Below, one piece after another: positions 12,201-24,309 of a stretch of DNA of 64,000 nt. The first letter of the stretch is position 1. Each line of letters opens with the position of its first letter. The translations under genes and the position numbers were made by a program. Source of the DNA: Bryum argenteum (Eukaryota; Streptophyta; Bryopsida; Bryales; Bryaceae); the NCBI GenBank assembly GCA_037043015.1, contig CM073321.1:41126420-41190419 (forward strand), given 5' to 3'. The notes under the pieces are model-generated. The model made no database searches. It was not told the DNA's origin and saw nothing but the letters and a program-made list of their open reading frames with translations.

Positions 12201-12738
12201 CTGAAATGTCTAGTTCGTTTTGGGGAGGATGAGCGTCTTCTCCGTCTTCGAGAGAAGGAACTTCGGATAATATCATCTAACAATCCAAAAACAAAGTACA
12301 ACAAAGCACCCAGATAATAAGAATTTGTCAAAGTGAAAATAAGATATGATTAAAAATTTATAATTGTCTCGTAGTGCTAATGTTGACATGTGTATCATAT
12401 ACTCTAAGCATAGATCTCTTAGGATGTAAGTTTTGCTGCAAGTTGTGGTGAACAACGTGGTTTAATTCTAGCCAATGCTATTGCTTGAAGATGACGGGCC
12501 TTCGCCTGAGCATGATAATTTGATCTTCTGCAGTCCGCTCTCGCAACCCGATCAACGTGATCAGTAAAAGTATAATAGACAGGAGTTGTAGGAGAGGCCG
12601 TTGCAGAGACCGCAGACATTGCTATTACTAAACGTCTTGACTCAACTACAGCTTTGACACGGACTCTCATGGCGGACAGGTCGCTATCAGCATCGGATTC
12701 ATCATCTTCAACAACTCGTACTTGACTAAAAGGGTCCT
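9202..12738 (-). pseudogene. Methyltransferase-like gene, C-terminal part (ParB/MTase-like family)
   Basis: Read from 12,738 down. An acidic exon (EDDESDADSDLS) starts after a GT-AG acceptor. An exon region near 12,276-11,780 ends ASLWAH at a donor, the same place where the gene at 2.1-3.9 kb ends an exon with TFWAQ. Further down come QLLESDLQKLIKN, a linker with a nuclear-localisation-like PKPRANKKRR (near 11,020), a block reading GIDLIFADALENL then GAILVMHPKCPRI (10,440-10,230), and finally GDIVFDWSASTGNVSV (near 9,820-9,770). This order, motif IV before motif I, is that of beta-class N4/N6 amino-methyltransferases, but DPPY is replaced by ADAL and the FxGxG loop by WSASTGN, so methyl transfer is doubtful. 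The last exon (9,439-9,202) joins through a donor GTAATA and ends at a TAG. At least two frame changes (near 12,050 and 9,880) suggest a pseudogene. Confidence 0.6.
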
Positions 12739-12936
12739 CCTATACCAATAAAAACCTTTAGTACGTAAATAAGTAAAACATATATGAAAATCTAAACAAA
12801 ACAATGCATACAAAAAACAACTCATTCCAATCGTACAAGTAAAAAAAGAATTATAAACATCCACAACTTCCCTCGACAGCAACAACACAATCACGCCGCA
12901 ACGACACGAAAATAAAAAACCTTCATTCCAAATCAG

Positions 12937-13518
12937 GTCCACACTTGTGTCGAAGCAAGTCTAACACTTGTCTATTAAAACTCAAGCTCCCTATTTCCAC
13001 TGAATTACCCTCAAGCACGACCAGCCCCCTCTCTCCCACACAAACAAGATCATTGCAGGTAGATCAAGGCCTCCATCAACAAAATTTACACAAAGACGCA
13101 GCCATCCGAAACAAAAAAAAAAAAAAAAAAAATTCATCTAAAAGCAGGTCAAGACTTGCATCGACGCAAGTCTGAAGCTTGTCCGTCAAATTCAAAGATC
13201 TGCATCGACTATGGCCTCACATCAGCAACAAAACCAACACGAGCATCCTCAACCAAAGCGGCAAAGAGCCCACAAGAATTCCATTCCAACACACGTAGAA
13301 GGCCAACCTTGGCCGAGGCACGAGGTGCCGTTAAAACGAGCCGAACCAATGCATCAGCCTAACGCTCGAGGAACCAGCCCCTCCTCTCTCTCACACAAAC
13401 AGGATCATCGCAGGAAGATCGAGGCCTCCATCGACATAATCTAGACAACCACGTAGCCATCGGAAAGAAAAGAAAAATTCATGTGGAAGCAAGTCGAGAA
13501 CTGCGTTGACGCAAGTCT
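12937..13518. repeat. ~345-bp satellite array, left part
   Basis: Units are recognised by the landmark GACTTGCGTCGACGCAAGTC (itself nearly palindromic) followed by CTGACGCTTGTCCGTCAAAT. Landmarks fall near 12,937 (degenerate), 13,146 and 13,491. The array resumes after the copia element at 21,040. Each unit also carries an A-tract and a CCCCTCTCTCTCCCACAC stretch. Confidence 0.8.
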
Positions 13519-13888
13519 TATTGAGATTGAATAGAGGGAGAGAGAGAATACAACACACTCAATGCTTACAAGTAGTAGAGCAAAGAATGCTTGGATGAGA
13601 TACTTACTCATTCTAAGCACTTACGTATATATCCAAGTGAAGGCACTAGGTGCTACAACAAAGATAAGGTTTGAGTGATCAAGATAACTCTACAAAGGAT
13701 AGACCACTAGAGGACCTTCTCTCTCTACATACGATAAGGCTCTAGTGGTCGACCCTCTCTACACACGATAAGGCTCTTGTGGACAAGCCCTCTCTATATA
13801 CGATAAGACTCTATTGGTCCAATCCTTTCCACATACTCTAATCAACTCTTGTTTCCCTTAGTAACTACGAGCAATCTTATATTCAACA
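13519..13888 (-). repeat. 3' LTR of the copia element
   Basis: In element orientation it begins TGTTGAATATAAGATTGCTC and ends CTCAATA. It matches 20,682-21,039 nearly base for base. Confidence 0.88.
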
Positions 13889-14407
13889 CTCTCACTTTGC
13901 CAGTAGTTACCACCTTGCCAAACGCCTCGGTTAACATATCCGCCATTATGTCTTCCGCTGGGCAATACCACAAGCTTACCTCTCCATCCTCCGAATTCTC
14001 TCGAATGAACTGATGTTGCACATCTATGTGCTTCGTATGAGAGTGGTGCTTGGGGTCTTTCCAAGTGCAATGCACCCTTAGTTGTCACACATGATCCTTT
14101 TAGCCTCCATTTGCACAAACCCAACATCCTCTAATAGTTGCCGTAGCCACAACGCCTCCTTCTAGCAATGGCTAGTTGCCATGTACTCCGCCTCCGTAGT
14201 AGACACCGCTATTGTGGGTTGCCTCTTGCAGTTCCACGAGATTGCACCATCTCCTACAAAGAACACATATTCCGTCGTGGACCGGTGCTCATTCACATCA
14301 CCCGCCCAATCCGCATCACAAATATTCCTTCAAATCAAGGTTATTACCACCAAGGTAAAATTCGTAGTCAATGATGCCTTTCAAGTACCTCAAGATGCGT
14401 TTTACCG
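13850..14407 (-). mobile_element. Copia RNase H part
   Basis: Minus-strand frames contain SHTKHIDVQHQFIRE and YCPAEDIMADMLTEAFGK, the conserved C-terminal block of copia RNase H, preceded at higher coordinates by the STTEAEYMA-type region. It is fossil sequence cut off from the reverse transcriptase by the nested insertion. Confidence 0.85.
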
Positions 14408-14412
14408 CCATC

Positions 14413-16613
14413 TGTGAGGCTAAATTCCCGTTGTCCGGTTCTAGCTCACAAGTTGGGCCGTAAGGGGAGGTGCAATCAATATAACCTTCCTAGCAATGGA
14501 CACCATAATACTAGCACATGCTAACCATACTAATACTAACACATATTAACTCATACACTAACACAATTCAAATAAAATGCAACCAAGGGATCTAATCATG
14601 CAAGGACCTTGTTAGCTTTGGCAAGGTGGCTCTAAGGAAAATTCAGCAGCGCTTCCGCGTTCCACCAAAAACCCTAAAATTCTAATCCAACTATGCAATG
14701 AACTACCCTAAGGACCGGGGTGATTCGGACAGCGCTTCCGCACATAATTCATACCTCGTACCATTAAGGATGCAATTCAGCTATTTAACAAGCAATTTCC
14801 ACCACCAAACCAACATGCAATCATACCATCACAACTTCAACTAATACATTCATAAGTATTTTTGGTGGCAAATTAGCCTTGCCTTTCTCTTGTTTCCACA
14901 AAATTGAATCCTAACTATTGAAGTTAAACCAAGCAACCTAACAATACCAAACCATGAACCAATCAAATATAAAAAAAGGAAAGAGGAGGCTCCCTCTATA
15001 ATATTACCCTGTCCACCCTCCGTATTATCACAATAGGGGACAGGGCTTCCGATTCAGTGGCTGCTGCAGCCTTCGACTGCTGAGATGCCCTCCGAAAACT
15101 TGCTGGATTGCTGCGCTTGCTGGTGGCTGAAGTGCCGCTAGTTCCTGCTGGTGCCGGCTCCTAGTGCCGGAGTCGGCGCTGTTACTGGATGGGCTGCCGA
15201 ATCGCTGTCGCCGCTGATCGCCGTCCTCCTCGTCCGAAGCTGGTTCTCCTTTGATGACTGATCGCTCACTGATGTGCCGAGTTGTTGGCGGGTTGTCTGC
15301 CGGTGTCGGTGGCGATGTTGCCGCCGTCGCGTCGATCTGCTCCGCCCAGGTGCTGCCGGTGCCTCCGACTCGCTCGCCATTCCACGGTGTCGCCCCCTCG
15401 AGATCGCCGTCCTCACACTGCTGCCGCCGATGTCGATGATAGTGCTGCACCACGTCGCTGCCTCCGGAGGGCTGTTCTCCGGCGTTGCCGACTCCACAGT
15501 CCCGCCGTCATCATGCTCGATTGTGGCGGCCGACTGCCGCCTTGCTGCGTGCTCCGCAGCCCTCAAGCTCCTCAGAAGATGCTGCTGTCGAGCTACTTTG
15601 CCGCGTGATCACCTAGTAACCCTCCTCTTCGCGATGATGGTATCGTGAATTGGATCGACGTCACTCCGACTTGTCGATCTTTTCGACAAGTCGCCCCTTC
15701 CGTCGTGTCTTCCATCACTGCTGGTTCGATCGCTGGCCGTCCTCGTGTCATTGCCGGTCGTCCTCGCTTCATTCAGGTCGGTCTTTCTGACTGCCGCCCC
15801 TCTGGCGTTGCTACCGAGGGCTGGATCGCCGTTGCTGTGCCCCCCAGCCTTCCTTCCGGTGCTGGGCTGCTCTGTCCGTTAAGCTTCCTGCCAAGCCGAT
15901 GCTCGAAGCCCCTATTGTTTACGCCGTCGCTGCCAATCAGTTAGTCGCGTACTCCGGCCGAATTCTTGGCTGATGGCCTCCGGGGATGATGCTGGCTGCC
16001 ATGCCGCCGATCTTCCGCCTAAATCTGACTTCCAGCGTCGTGCTGATCCTGCCTCCGCCTTGTACCGTTTCTCCTTCTCCTAAATCTCACACAAACCTCA
16101 AAACATACCCACTAACAATGTGATCCAGAAAACAATCCAGCTCACACATACACACTCTCCCCAAAAAACATACAACACTCCAAAACCTACCTCCTTCTCT
16201 CTCCTTCCTCACCCATTCGACTTTGTTGGATGGAGAACAAGTTTATTTGCTTCACCGGATGAATGTTTGCTCATTCGACGATTTCATCCGTAGGATTCAA
16301 CTAAGTTCCTTGATTATTAAATAGGAGGTATTTTAGCAATTATATGTACGTGTGTTAAATTATGAATACTGAAGAGGCATAAAAAATAGCCAAAAATATA
16401 CCGTACTACATTAACAACTATCAATATTACAAATTTAGAATAAAGTAAACCAACGCCGAGGCATTTAAACAAAACTCCACCCGAAAACATACATTTCCCG
16501 AGAACCGGAAGAATTGGCCTAAATGTCCCAATTTAGGGAATTAAAATATGAATTGTTTAGACTAAAGCTAAAAAAAAAAATCGCACCAGCGTGAACCGTT
16601 TCGGCAGTTCACA
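14413..16613. mobile_element. Nested 2.2-kb TG...CA element with CCATC duplication
   Basis: The segment begins TGTGAGGC and ends GTTCACA, giving TG...CA ends with a short inverted repeat (TGTGA/TCACA), and is flanked on both sides by CCATC (14,408-14,412 and 16,614-16,618). These are the marks of an LTR-type insertion: a solo LTR with an unusually long LTR, or a small non-autonomous LTR element. It carries a GC-rich block at about 15,030-15,900, whose long open frames look compositional, and an AT-rich right part. No gag or pol motif was seen. It is younger than its copia host. Confidence 0.75.
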
Positions 16614-16618
16614 CCATC

Positions 16619-17520
16619 CAATGTTGAGGACCAGCCTTTGTAATGAATTGGCTCACCATGCTCACTGGAAGTGCAAGGTCAGCCTTTGTGGCCACCATTG
16701 CGTACATCAACAACCCCACCGCAACCTTGTATGGAATAGCCTTCATCTCCTCTTCAACCTCCTTAAACTCCTCATCCAAGAGCTTCAACAACGAACTCTT
16801 CACATCAAGCGGAGTGCCAATCGGCTTGCACTCCTCCATGTTGAAGCGCTTGAGCACCTCCTCAATGTACTTGTCTTGGCACATGGTGATGGTGAGTGCG
16901 CTTCGATTCTTCTCAAACGCAACACGAAGGCAAAACTAGCAAAGATAATCAAATCATCCACATAGATGATTACAATCAATAACAACTCTTTGTTTGCTTC
17001 ACATACTAGAAATGATCCGCATGGCTTCTAGAGAAGCCTTCTTTGGTGAAAAACATGTCAATCCTTTGGTACGACGCCCTTGGTGATTGCTTCAGCCCAT
17101 ACAACGACTTCTTGAGCTTGCAAACAATGTGTTGACTGCCCTTCTCCACAAAACCAAGGGGCCGGTCCATATAGATGTCCTCCTCCAACTCACCATTCAA
17201 GAACGCCGTCTTGACATCCATTTGGTGAATCTCTAAGTCCATGGCTGCCCCAATCGCCAACATGCAACGAATGGTGGTAAACTTGCCACGGGTGCAAAGG
17301 TCTCATGGAAATCCACACCTTCCACTTGAGAGAAGCCCCTTGCCACCAACCGTGCCTTGTAGCGCACCACGTTGCCTTGTGCATCCCTCTTGGTCCTAAA
17401 CACCCACTTGCAACTAACACTCTTGCGGCCTTTTGGCAATGGGGCCAACTCCCATGTGCCATTGGCCATTAGAGATGCATACTTCTCTTGCATGGCCAAC
17501 TCCCACTTGCTTGCATCCAC
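16619..17520 (-). mobile_element. Copia reverse transcriptase part
   Basis: Contains SCKWVFRTKRDAQGNVVRYK, ARLVARGFSQVEGVDFHETF, QMDVKTAFLNGELEEDIYM, KSLYGLKQSPRA, IIYVDDLIIF and CQDKYIEEVLKRFNMEECK, which are standard copia reverse transcriptase blocks. It belongs to the fossil element and is not intact. Confidence 0.9.
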
Positions 17521-17849
17521 ACTTTGCAAAGCATCACCCAAACTCAAAAGATCATCAAAAGAAACTACATTTGCACGTTCTACCTCATTAGTGGGTGGAA
17601 GAACGTGATTTAACCACCACTCACCCGGCGGCCTCTTCTCCCTTCTTGGATACCTTGAGCCTTGTGCACGTTGCCCCTGATCAATCTCCTCGTGTGGAGC
17701 TAGCTTTTCTTCCAACACCTCCACCTCTTCTTTCTCTTGTGGATTTTGCACACCATTAGACTCCTCTCCAACTTGTGCCTCTTCTTCAACGAGCGCTGAA
17801 ATTGGAGGTGCATCCACCAAATTCACGATAGGTGGCTCCAAACTCCCTC

Positions 17850-18900
17850 TTGGATGCATCTCCACATTTGCATCTCCACAAGTAGCATACTCCGCAAATA
17901 CCACATCACGACACTTGAGGATCTTCTTGGTCTCCAAGCACATCAACCTATAAGCCTTGGTTCCTTCACAATAACCAAGAAACACACACTTTGTGTCCTT
18001 TGCATCAAGTTTAGTCCTCTTCCCATCCGGCACCTTTGCATAAGTAACACACCCAAACACACGCATGTGTGTCACAATGGGCTTCTTACGACTCCATGCC
18101 TCTTCGGGTGTCTTACCAACAAGTGCACTAGTTGGGCACCTATTGGGTGTGTACACTGCTGTAACCACCGCTTCCGCCCAAAGGTTCTTGTTGAGGTTCT
18201 GGTGATGTAGCATGCTCCTTGTCATCTCCACACTGGTGCGATCTGCTCTTTCCGCCACTCCATTTTGCTGTGCTGTATATGGTGTTGATAGTTGTCAATC
18301 AATGCCATGTGCTTGCAAGAAGCGTTTAAAGGCCTTGGAAGTGAACTCCCCTCCATTGTCGGACTAAAAAGCCTTGATCTTATGCTCCGATTGCTTCTCT
18401 ACAAGGGCCTTGAACTCCACAAACTTGGCAAACACCTCTCCCTTGGACTTCAACACTCCTCACAAACCACCGAATTTAATGCTCCATCCTTGATTTGCAT
18501 GCCATTCACCATGCTTTGAAGCGCCTTGACACTCTTCTCATTCAAATGCCCAAAGCGTCCATGCCATAGCTCCAAAGGGGCTAATTGTTGCATTTTTTGT
18601 GCCACATTGGCCATTTCATGGATAGAGAAGGGCATTTCATTCAAACTCCCTACTCTTGGCAATTTAGCAATCTCCTTTCTGTTGGCATCTCTCACAATAC
18701 ATGCATCATCATCAAACTCCACTTTTAAATCGTTGAGAGCAAATTTTACCACGGAAATCAAGTTCCTCTTGAACTTGGGGATATGGAGCACTTCCTTCGT
18801 GTTGATATTGTGCTTGACTCTTATCACCATCACCTCCTCAACAATGGTGCCAACTCCAACCGCATGCACAATGCTATCATCTTCTAAGTGCACATTTCGT
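17850..18900 (-). mobile_element. Copia protease/integrase part
   Basis: The GAG-pre-integrase motif LELWHGRFGHLNEKSVK lies near 18,580. The integrase core end (MLHHQNLNKNLWAEAV, CPTSALVGKTPEEAW, FGCVTYAKVPDGKRTKL) lies near 18,200-17,950, and is followed by an acidic linker to the reverse transcriptase. Part of a broken fossil. Confidence 0.88.
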
Positions 18901-19129
18901 GGTGGTGATATTACCTCATATGTTTAGAACGATGTCCTATGCGGTGACATGTGCTTGGTTGCTCTCGAATCCACGATCCACTTGGCCATGGTCTTGTCAT
19001 CTCCATCATTGATTGCAAAGGCATGCTCCACCTCCATCTCTTCTTTGCTTGCAACAACGGCGCTTAGAAACGCATAATCTGCCTCATTGTCGTTGTTGCT
19101 TGCAACATTGGCACTCTCCTTCTCCTTCT

Positions 19130-19850
19130 TGTTGTTTCAAAAGCAATACCTTGCAATGTGGCCCGGTTTGCCACATTTGTAGCACATTCTTGGGCCATTT
19201 TGCATCCTCCCTTTGTTTTAGGCCGCCACCAACGATGCCTTACCACTTCGAGCTCTCTTCTCCTTCCTCTTGGACACTTCATGCATCAACCTTGACACAA
19301 CAAACTCCATCTTAAGGTGCGCAAGCTTTAAAGTCTCTAATGCCGTGATCAAACTCTCAAATGAAGGTCGCAAACTATCAAGCAATGTCATGAGAATGTC
19401 ATTTTCCCTCATCGGCACATCCAAGCATACGAATTGATCCGCAAGTGTCTTGATGTTGTTGATGTGCTCCAACAAGTCCGCCCCTTCCTCCATCTTGATT
19501 GTGAAGAACTTGCGCCTTAAATAGAGTATGTTGGATAAGCTTCTTGTCTTGTGGATGTTATAAAGCACGCTCCATCCTCCCACCGGACCCTTGCAACTCT
19601 TAATGTGCGCAAGTTGCGCATCCACCAAGTTGAGCCCATTCATGGACATCGCCTTGCGCACCCTCCTTTGGTAGTCCTTTTTGTCCTTCACACTTGCTTC
19701 GGATGGTGGAGCCTCCTCCGTGCTTTCAACAATCTCCCACAAGTCCATGGAAGAAAGTGCCAAGTTCATCTTGAACTTCCACAAGTTGAAGTTGGTGCCA
19801 TTGAACCTTTCAAGCACTCTAACACTCTCACCTTCCAAAGAAGCCATGGC
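19130..19850 (-). mobile_element. Copia gag part
   Basis: A UBN2-type gag reading FNGTNFNLWKFKMNLAL near the start, with LRRKFFTIKMEEGADLLEHI in the middle, is followed near 19,190-19,140 by a CCHC zinc knuckle (CYKCGKPGHIARYC). Part of the broken fossil. Confidence 0.88.
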
Positions 19851-20681
19851 AAAGTTCCAATGTTACCCTTACAACACATAACACTCAATACTAGCTCCTA
19901 AACGCTCAAATCAACCCTCTAGAGTGTGCAAACACACTTATGCGATAAGCAATGCAGAATAAGCCCCTCCAACACTCAAACAAGCAAGATACACTTGCTC
20001 CTACTAAAATCGGATCTCCTTCAAGCTATTTGACCTTCAAATAGAACATCTAGATCTTTTCTACACACACAAGGTATGGTTGCATTTCAAAGGACTTAAA
20101 TCAACCCTCAATGCACGCAAATGAGCACTTGTGCACTCCCTACACTAGATCAACTCTCAAACTATGTCAATAAAGCTTGTAGATCCACAAATCACTCAAA
20201 TCTAAGCTTAGGAGTCTAAAAAAACACCTACTTTTGCACCTCAAATGCTAAAATTAGCCCTTTGTGTGCACATATGCACCCCAAATGCTAGATTTGGCCC
20301 TCTCAACTCCAAGTCCACTCAAGTAAACATTACAACAAACATTCCTAAACTCAAAACACTTCAAACAATCGATTTGTGAGCCCTTAATGCAAAGTGGCAC
20401 CTAGAATGTGCAAAGAAGAGTCAAACAACAAGCATACAAGCTTACAAGCGTTTGAGTCACGTCCAACACCTCCAAATTGCTTCTATTGCCTTCAATGCTC
20501 CAAACCTCCTTCAAAATGGTTGCAAACACCTCCAAATGACTCCAAGAGCACCTCCAAAATTCCAAGAGACTCCAAGTAGTGGAAATGAGCCCTACATATG
20601 CATACAACACCTCCTTGACCTCTTCAAGCCACCAAAAGTACTCAAACTCAAGCTCACTACAAGAGTAGCGAGCCCATAACC

Positions 20682-21039
20682 TATTGAGATTGAATAGAGG
20701 GAGAGAGAGGATACAACACACTCAATGCTTACAAGTAGTAGAGCAAAGAATGCTTGGATGCTTCTAAGCACTTACTTATATATCCAAGTGAAGGCACTAG
20801 GTGCGGCAACAAAGATAAGGTTTGAGTGATCAAGATCACTCTACAAAGGATAGACCACTAGAGGACCTTCTCTCTCTACATACGATAAGGCTCTAGTGGT
20901 CGACCCTCTCTACACACGATAAGGCTCTTGTGGACAAGCCCTCTCTATATACGATAAGACTCTATTGGTCCAATCCTTTCCACATACTCTAATCAACTCT
21001 TGTTTCCTTTAGTAACTACGAGCAATCTTATATTCAACA
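20682..21039 (-). repeat. 5' LTR of the copia element
   Basis: It is the near-identical partner of 13,519-13,888. The sequence just inside it (GGTTATGGGCTCGC in element orientation) would hold the primer-binding site, but it does not match the usual initiator-methionine site well enough to name the tRNA. Confidence 0.88.
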
Positions 21040-22345
21040 AATCTGATGCTTGTCCATCAAATTCAAGGATCTGCATCGATTATGGCCTTAAATGAGCAAT
21101 AAAACCAACACGAGCATCCTGGGCCAAAGGTGCGAGGAGCCCACAAGAAATCCATTCCTGCAGACTTACGATGGAAGGCCAGCCTTGGCCAAGGCACGAG
21201 ATATCGTTAAAACTAGCGGAACCAGTGCATGAGCCTCACGCTGGAAGTACCAGCCCTCTCTCTCCCACACGAACAAGATCATCGCACGTAGATTGAGGCC
21301 TCCATTGACATAATCTACAAAACAAAGCAACCATCCTAAGCAAAAAAAAAATAGATCATGTGGTAGAAGGTCCAAACTTGCGTCGACGCAAGCCTGACGC
21401 TTGTTCGTCAAATTCAAGGATCCGCATCAACTATGGCCTCATATCAGCAACAAAACCAACACGAGCATCCTCGGCCGTAGCTGCGAGGAGCCTACAATAG
21501 TTTTATGCGTGCAAAACTAGAAGGCCAACCTTGAAGGCCAATTTTATACCAGCCGAATTAGTGCATGAGCCTCACACTAGAGGGACCAGCCCCTCTCTCC
21601 CTCACACAAACATGATCATTGCAGGTAGATCAAGCCCTTCATTGACATAATCTATACAATCACGCACCCATCCGAAGCCCAAAAAAAAAAACTCTATCTA
21701 AAAGCCGGTCCAGACTTGGGTCGACGCAAGTCTAACGCTTGTCCGTCAAATTCAAGGATCTGTATCGATTATGGCCTCATATCAGCAACAAAACCAACAC
21801 GAGCATCTTGGGCCAGGCCGCGATGAGCCCACAATAATTCCATTCGTGCAGACTTGAAAGGCCAACCTCGGACGAGGCACGGGGTGCCGTTAAAACCAGC
21901 CGAACCACTGCATCAGCCTCACACAGGAGGGACCAGTCCTTTCTCTCCCACATAAACAAGATCGTCGCACCTAGATTAAGGCCTCCATCTACATAATCTA
22001 CACAACCACGCAGCCATCCGAAGCCCAAAAAAAACAAACTCATCTAAAAGCAGGTCCAGACTTGCGTCCACGCAAGTCTGACGCTTGTCCGTCAAATTCA
22101 AGGACCTGCATCGACTATAGCCTTACATCAGCAACAAAACCAACATGAGCATCCTGGGCCGAAGCCGCAAGGAGCCCACAAGAATTCCATTCAAGCAGAC
22201 TGACGCTAGAAGGCCAGCCTCGGCCGAGGCAAGAGGTGCCATTGATACCGGCCGAACCAGTGCATCATCCTCAAGCGGGAGGGACTACCTCCTCTCTCTC
22301 TGACACGAACACGACCGTCGCAGGTAGATCGAGGCCTCCATGGAC
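21040..22345. repeat. ~345-bp satellite array, right part
   Basis: Landmarks (GACTTGCGTCGACGCAAG and close variants) fall near 21,368, 21,704 and 22,050, so the period is about 336-350 bp; subtracting the copia element, the 13,491-21,368 interval also gives about 350 bp. The array therefore had roughly five to six units before the insertion. It ends near 22,345, just before an exon of the minus-strand gene. Confidence 0.82.
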
Positions 22346-22409
22346 AGACTTAGAATTAAAGTTTGAGAGACACATACAAATCTGAGGTACAAGTAAGTTT
22401 TTTTTTTAA

Positions 22410-23547
22410 GACATACCTTGAAATCTTTGGAGTAGAATGCCACTAACTCCGCCAGTGTCTTGATTGCTTCTCCGGGAGCATATTGGTGCGCCCTGTAAAA
22501 TGCGGAGAAAAAGCTTGACTCTGATGACTGCGAACTCACATTTTGCAAACCTCCTTTGGCGAGCTCTCCACCTTCTTCCATTGCCTTCTCTACCTCGACA
22601 GCATCCGCCATTCTCTCCTCTTCCTACAAATTCTTGACACCACTCATTATCAACTTCATCAAAATAGGTCCTCTCAAATCTTGATAGTATCAAATATGGG
22701 CATCTCATTTTGTCAGACATTTTTTCTTCCCTCCATCTAAAAAAACCTGTATGTCAAGCGCATCGACGTATTCTGCATCAGCGATTACGAATTCATCGAT
22801 CTTAAGAAACTTACTACACGGTCATTTGCTTTAACATCGTAGTTACACAGACTGTGGACTTAATTGCATCTTCAAATCAACGAAGTGAACGCTAAAATAT
22901 GCCCCGTCTCATTCATAATCCTCAGGAAATAGGACATATCATTTACCTCCTCCTCTTCAACTCAATCACCGCATCCTTCGTATTCCTCTTCTGCAGTCAC
23001 TTTCTTCAAAGTAGAGATTCCATTCTCATTTCTTTGACTACGATTAGAATCCTTCTCCTCATCGCCAACACCATCTTCATCTTCATTATTCTCGTAACCC
23101 CTCTCTGCTTCACCCTTTTTTCCAAAAAAACAAATCAATTAACATACACTAAATCCAATACGTGACATACCGCTTGATCGCAAAGCGTACTTGTCTCTCG
23201 AAATCCACAACAACACCATCACCACCAATAACTAAGGGATTCGCTCGACAATAAAGTACGGCCTCCAAGCCCTCCACGCTCGTGGCTATCTACGAACCTA
23301 TTCCACTCATCTGCTTCTTCTAATTTCTCGGTCTCTGCAATCTCAACAACCGTGTCAAGATTGATTGAGCGCATCTTCAGTATCCGCCTAAATGTTGGCT
23401 CGACTTCGTCATCGTCCCTGTCCAAATGAGCGGGGCCATGCTCCTCTCCACTTGACTGAGACGCTCCCACCTTACGTGATGCGCTTGCCTCAAAGCTTTT
23501 GTGTTACTAAATCGTGTTCCACCCCTTCGCTTCTTCCTCTTAGGCAT
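22410..23547 (-). pseudogene. N-terminal exons, ParB/methyltransferase-like family
   Basis: The first exon starts at an ATG at 23,545-23,547 (MPKRKKRRGGTRFSNTK), then in a second frame reads EPTFRRILKMRSINLDTVVE, and ends in a third frame with GGDGVVVDFERQVRFAIKR. Two smaller pieces follow: an acidic one near 23,100-22,870 and FLKIDEFVIADAEYVDALDI near 22,830-22,760. The last exon contains FYRAHQYAPGEAIKTLAELV and ends SKDFK at a GTATGT donor near 22,415. The first exon is paralogous to the one at 5.8-6.2 kb. The next acceptor on this strand that fits is at about 12,739, which would make one gene with a 9.7-kb intron filled by satellite and copia. That join is inferred. Frame changes in exon 1 suggest decay. 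Confidence 0.5.
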
Positions 23548-24309
23548 GCACTCATTCGTTTTTTAGGAATCGGCGCTCACTGCATCCATGACGTCAAGTC
23601 CTTCTACAAGTGATCAGAAACCGGTTCCTCACAAACTATGAACTCACAAAAACACAACAAACAATGATAAGGGCGATACCGTCGCACCCGTCCTATTAAT
23701 ACACCTTTCCCTTCCCTTCCTTCAACCTAACTTCTTTGTTTCTTCATTTAATTTTGGCAACAACCATGACGGCCTTCTGTTAACCGGGTAATTCCATAGC
23801 CAGTAATACTTTAGTTACTGGGGCAGTAGTATGGACATTGTGGATTACCCTAAGTTAAGTTGTTGGATGAAATGCTATGGATGGATGAAATCTGGTAGAT
23901 GGATGAAATCATAGTGGATGGATGAAGGCAATTAGGGTTGGGTGACCAGGGTGGTGGCTAGGTCGGCGATTAGGGTTTGGAGGGGGTTTCGGAGTGAGGG
24001 CTCTCACTCCCTAACTCTCTCTCTCAAGAAGTTGGAGCTGGAGCTAGGAGGTGTGTGTGTGAGTGTGTTGGATAGAAGAGATAACTATTGCTTTAGACAT
24101 ATATCTGGAGGGACCAGAGAGTGGACTGCCACGGGCAGAAGTTATCTGTACTATCATGAGTTTTCAATGAAGTATGTCTGGATTTGTGTGTAAATGTGTT
24201 GGAACGTGATTCTAAGTTTTCCACTCTAGAGTATTGGAGGAATAGGGTTAGAAGGTGGGGTTGATAAATAGTATTGTTGGAAGTGTAGTACCATTGTGCT
24301 ACTGTCTAG
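23548..24309. other. No recognised gene; short GGATGGATGAAATC repeats
   Basis: Around 23,870-23,930 the motif GATGGATGAA(A/G) recurs three times with about 20-bp spacing. The remainder shows no motif. A frame of 83 codons on the plus strand at 23,942 has no recognisable content. Confidence 0.4.

Larger units (their letters stand above)
13519..21039 (-). mobile_element. Ty1/copia LTR retrotransposon, broken, nested insertion inside
   Basis: The element is bounded by LTRs (370 bp left, 358 bp right) that match apart from a 12-bp indel and about half a dozen substitutions, pointing to a fairly recent insertion. Flanks AGTCT and AATCT fit a 5-bp target duplication with one change. It sits inside the 345-bp satellite. 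Domains in minus-strand order are gag with a CCHC knuckle, protease/GAG-pre-integrase, integrase, reverse transcriptase and RNase H, the usual copia order. A purine-rich GGCAAAGTGAGAG stretch abuts the 3' LTR. The coding region is broken about ten times or more, and the 14,413-16,613 element splits it between reverse transcriptase and RNase H. Confidence 0.9.

Noticed and set aside
15028-15648. Arg/Ala-rich and Ser/Cys-rich frames up to 142 codons
   Set aside because: GC-rich block inside the nested LTR-type element, open on both strands, no motif.
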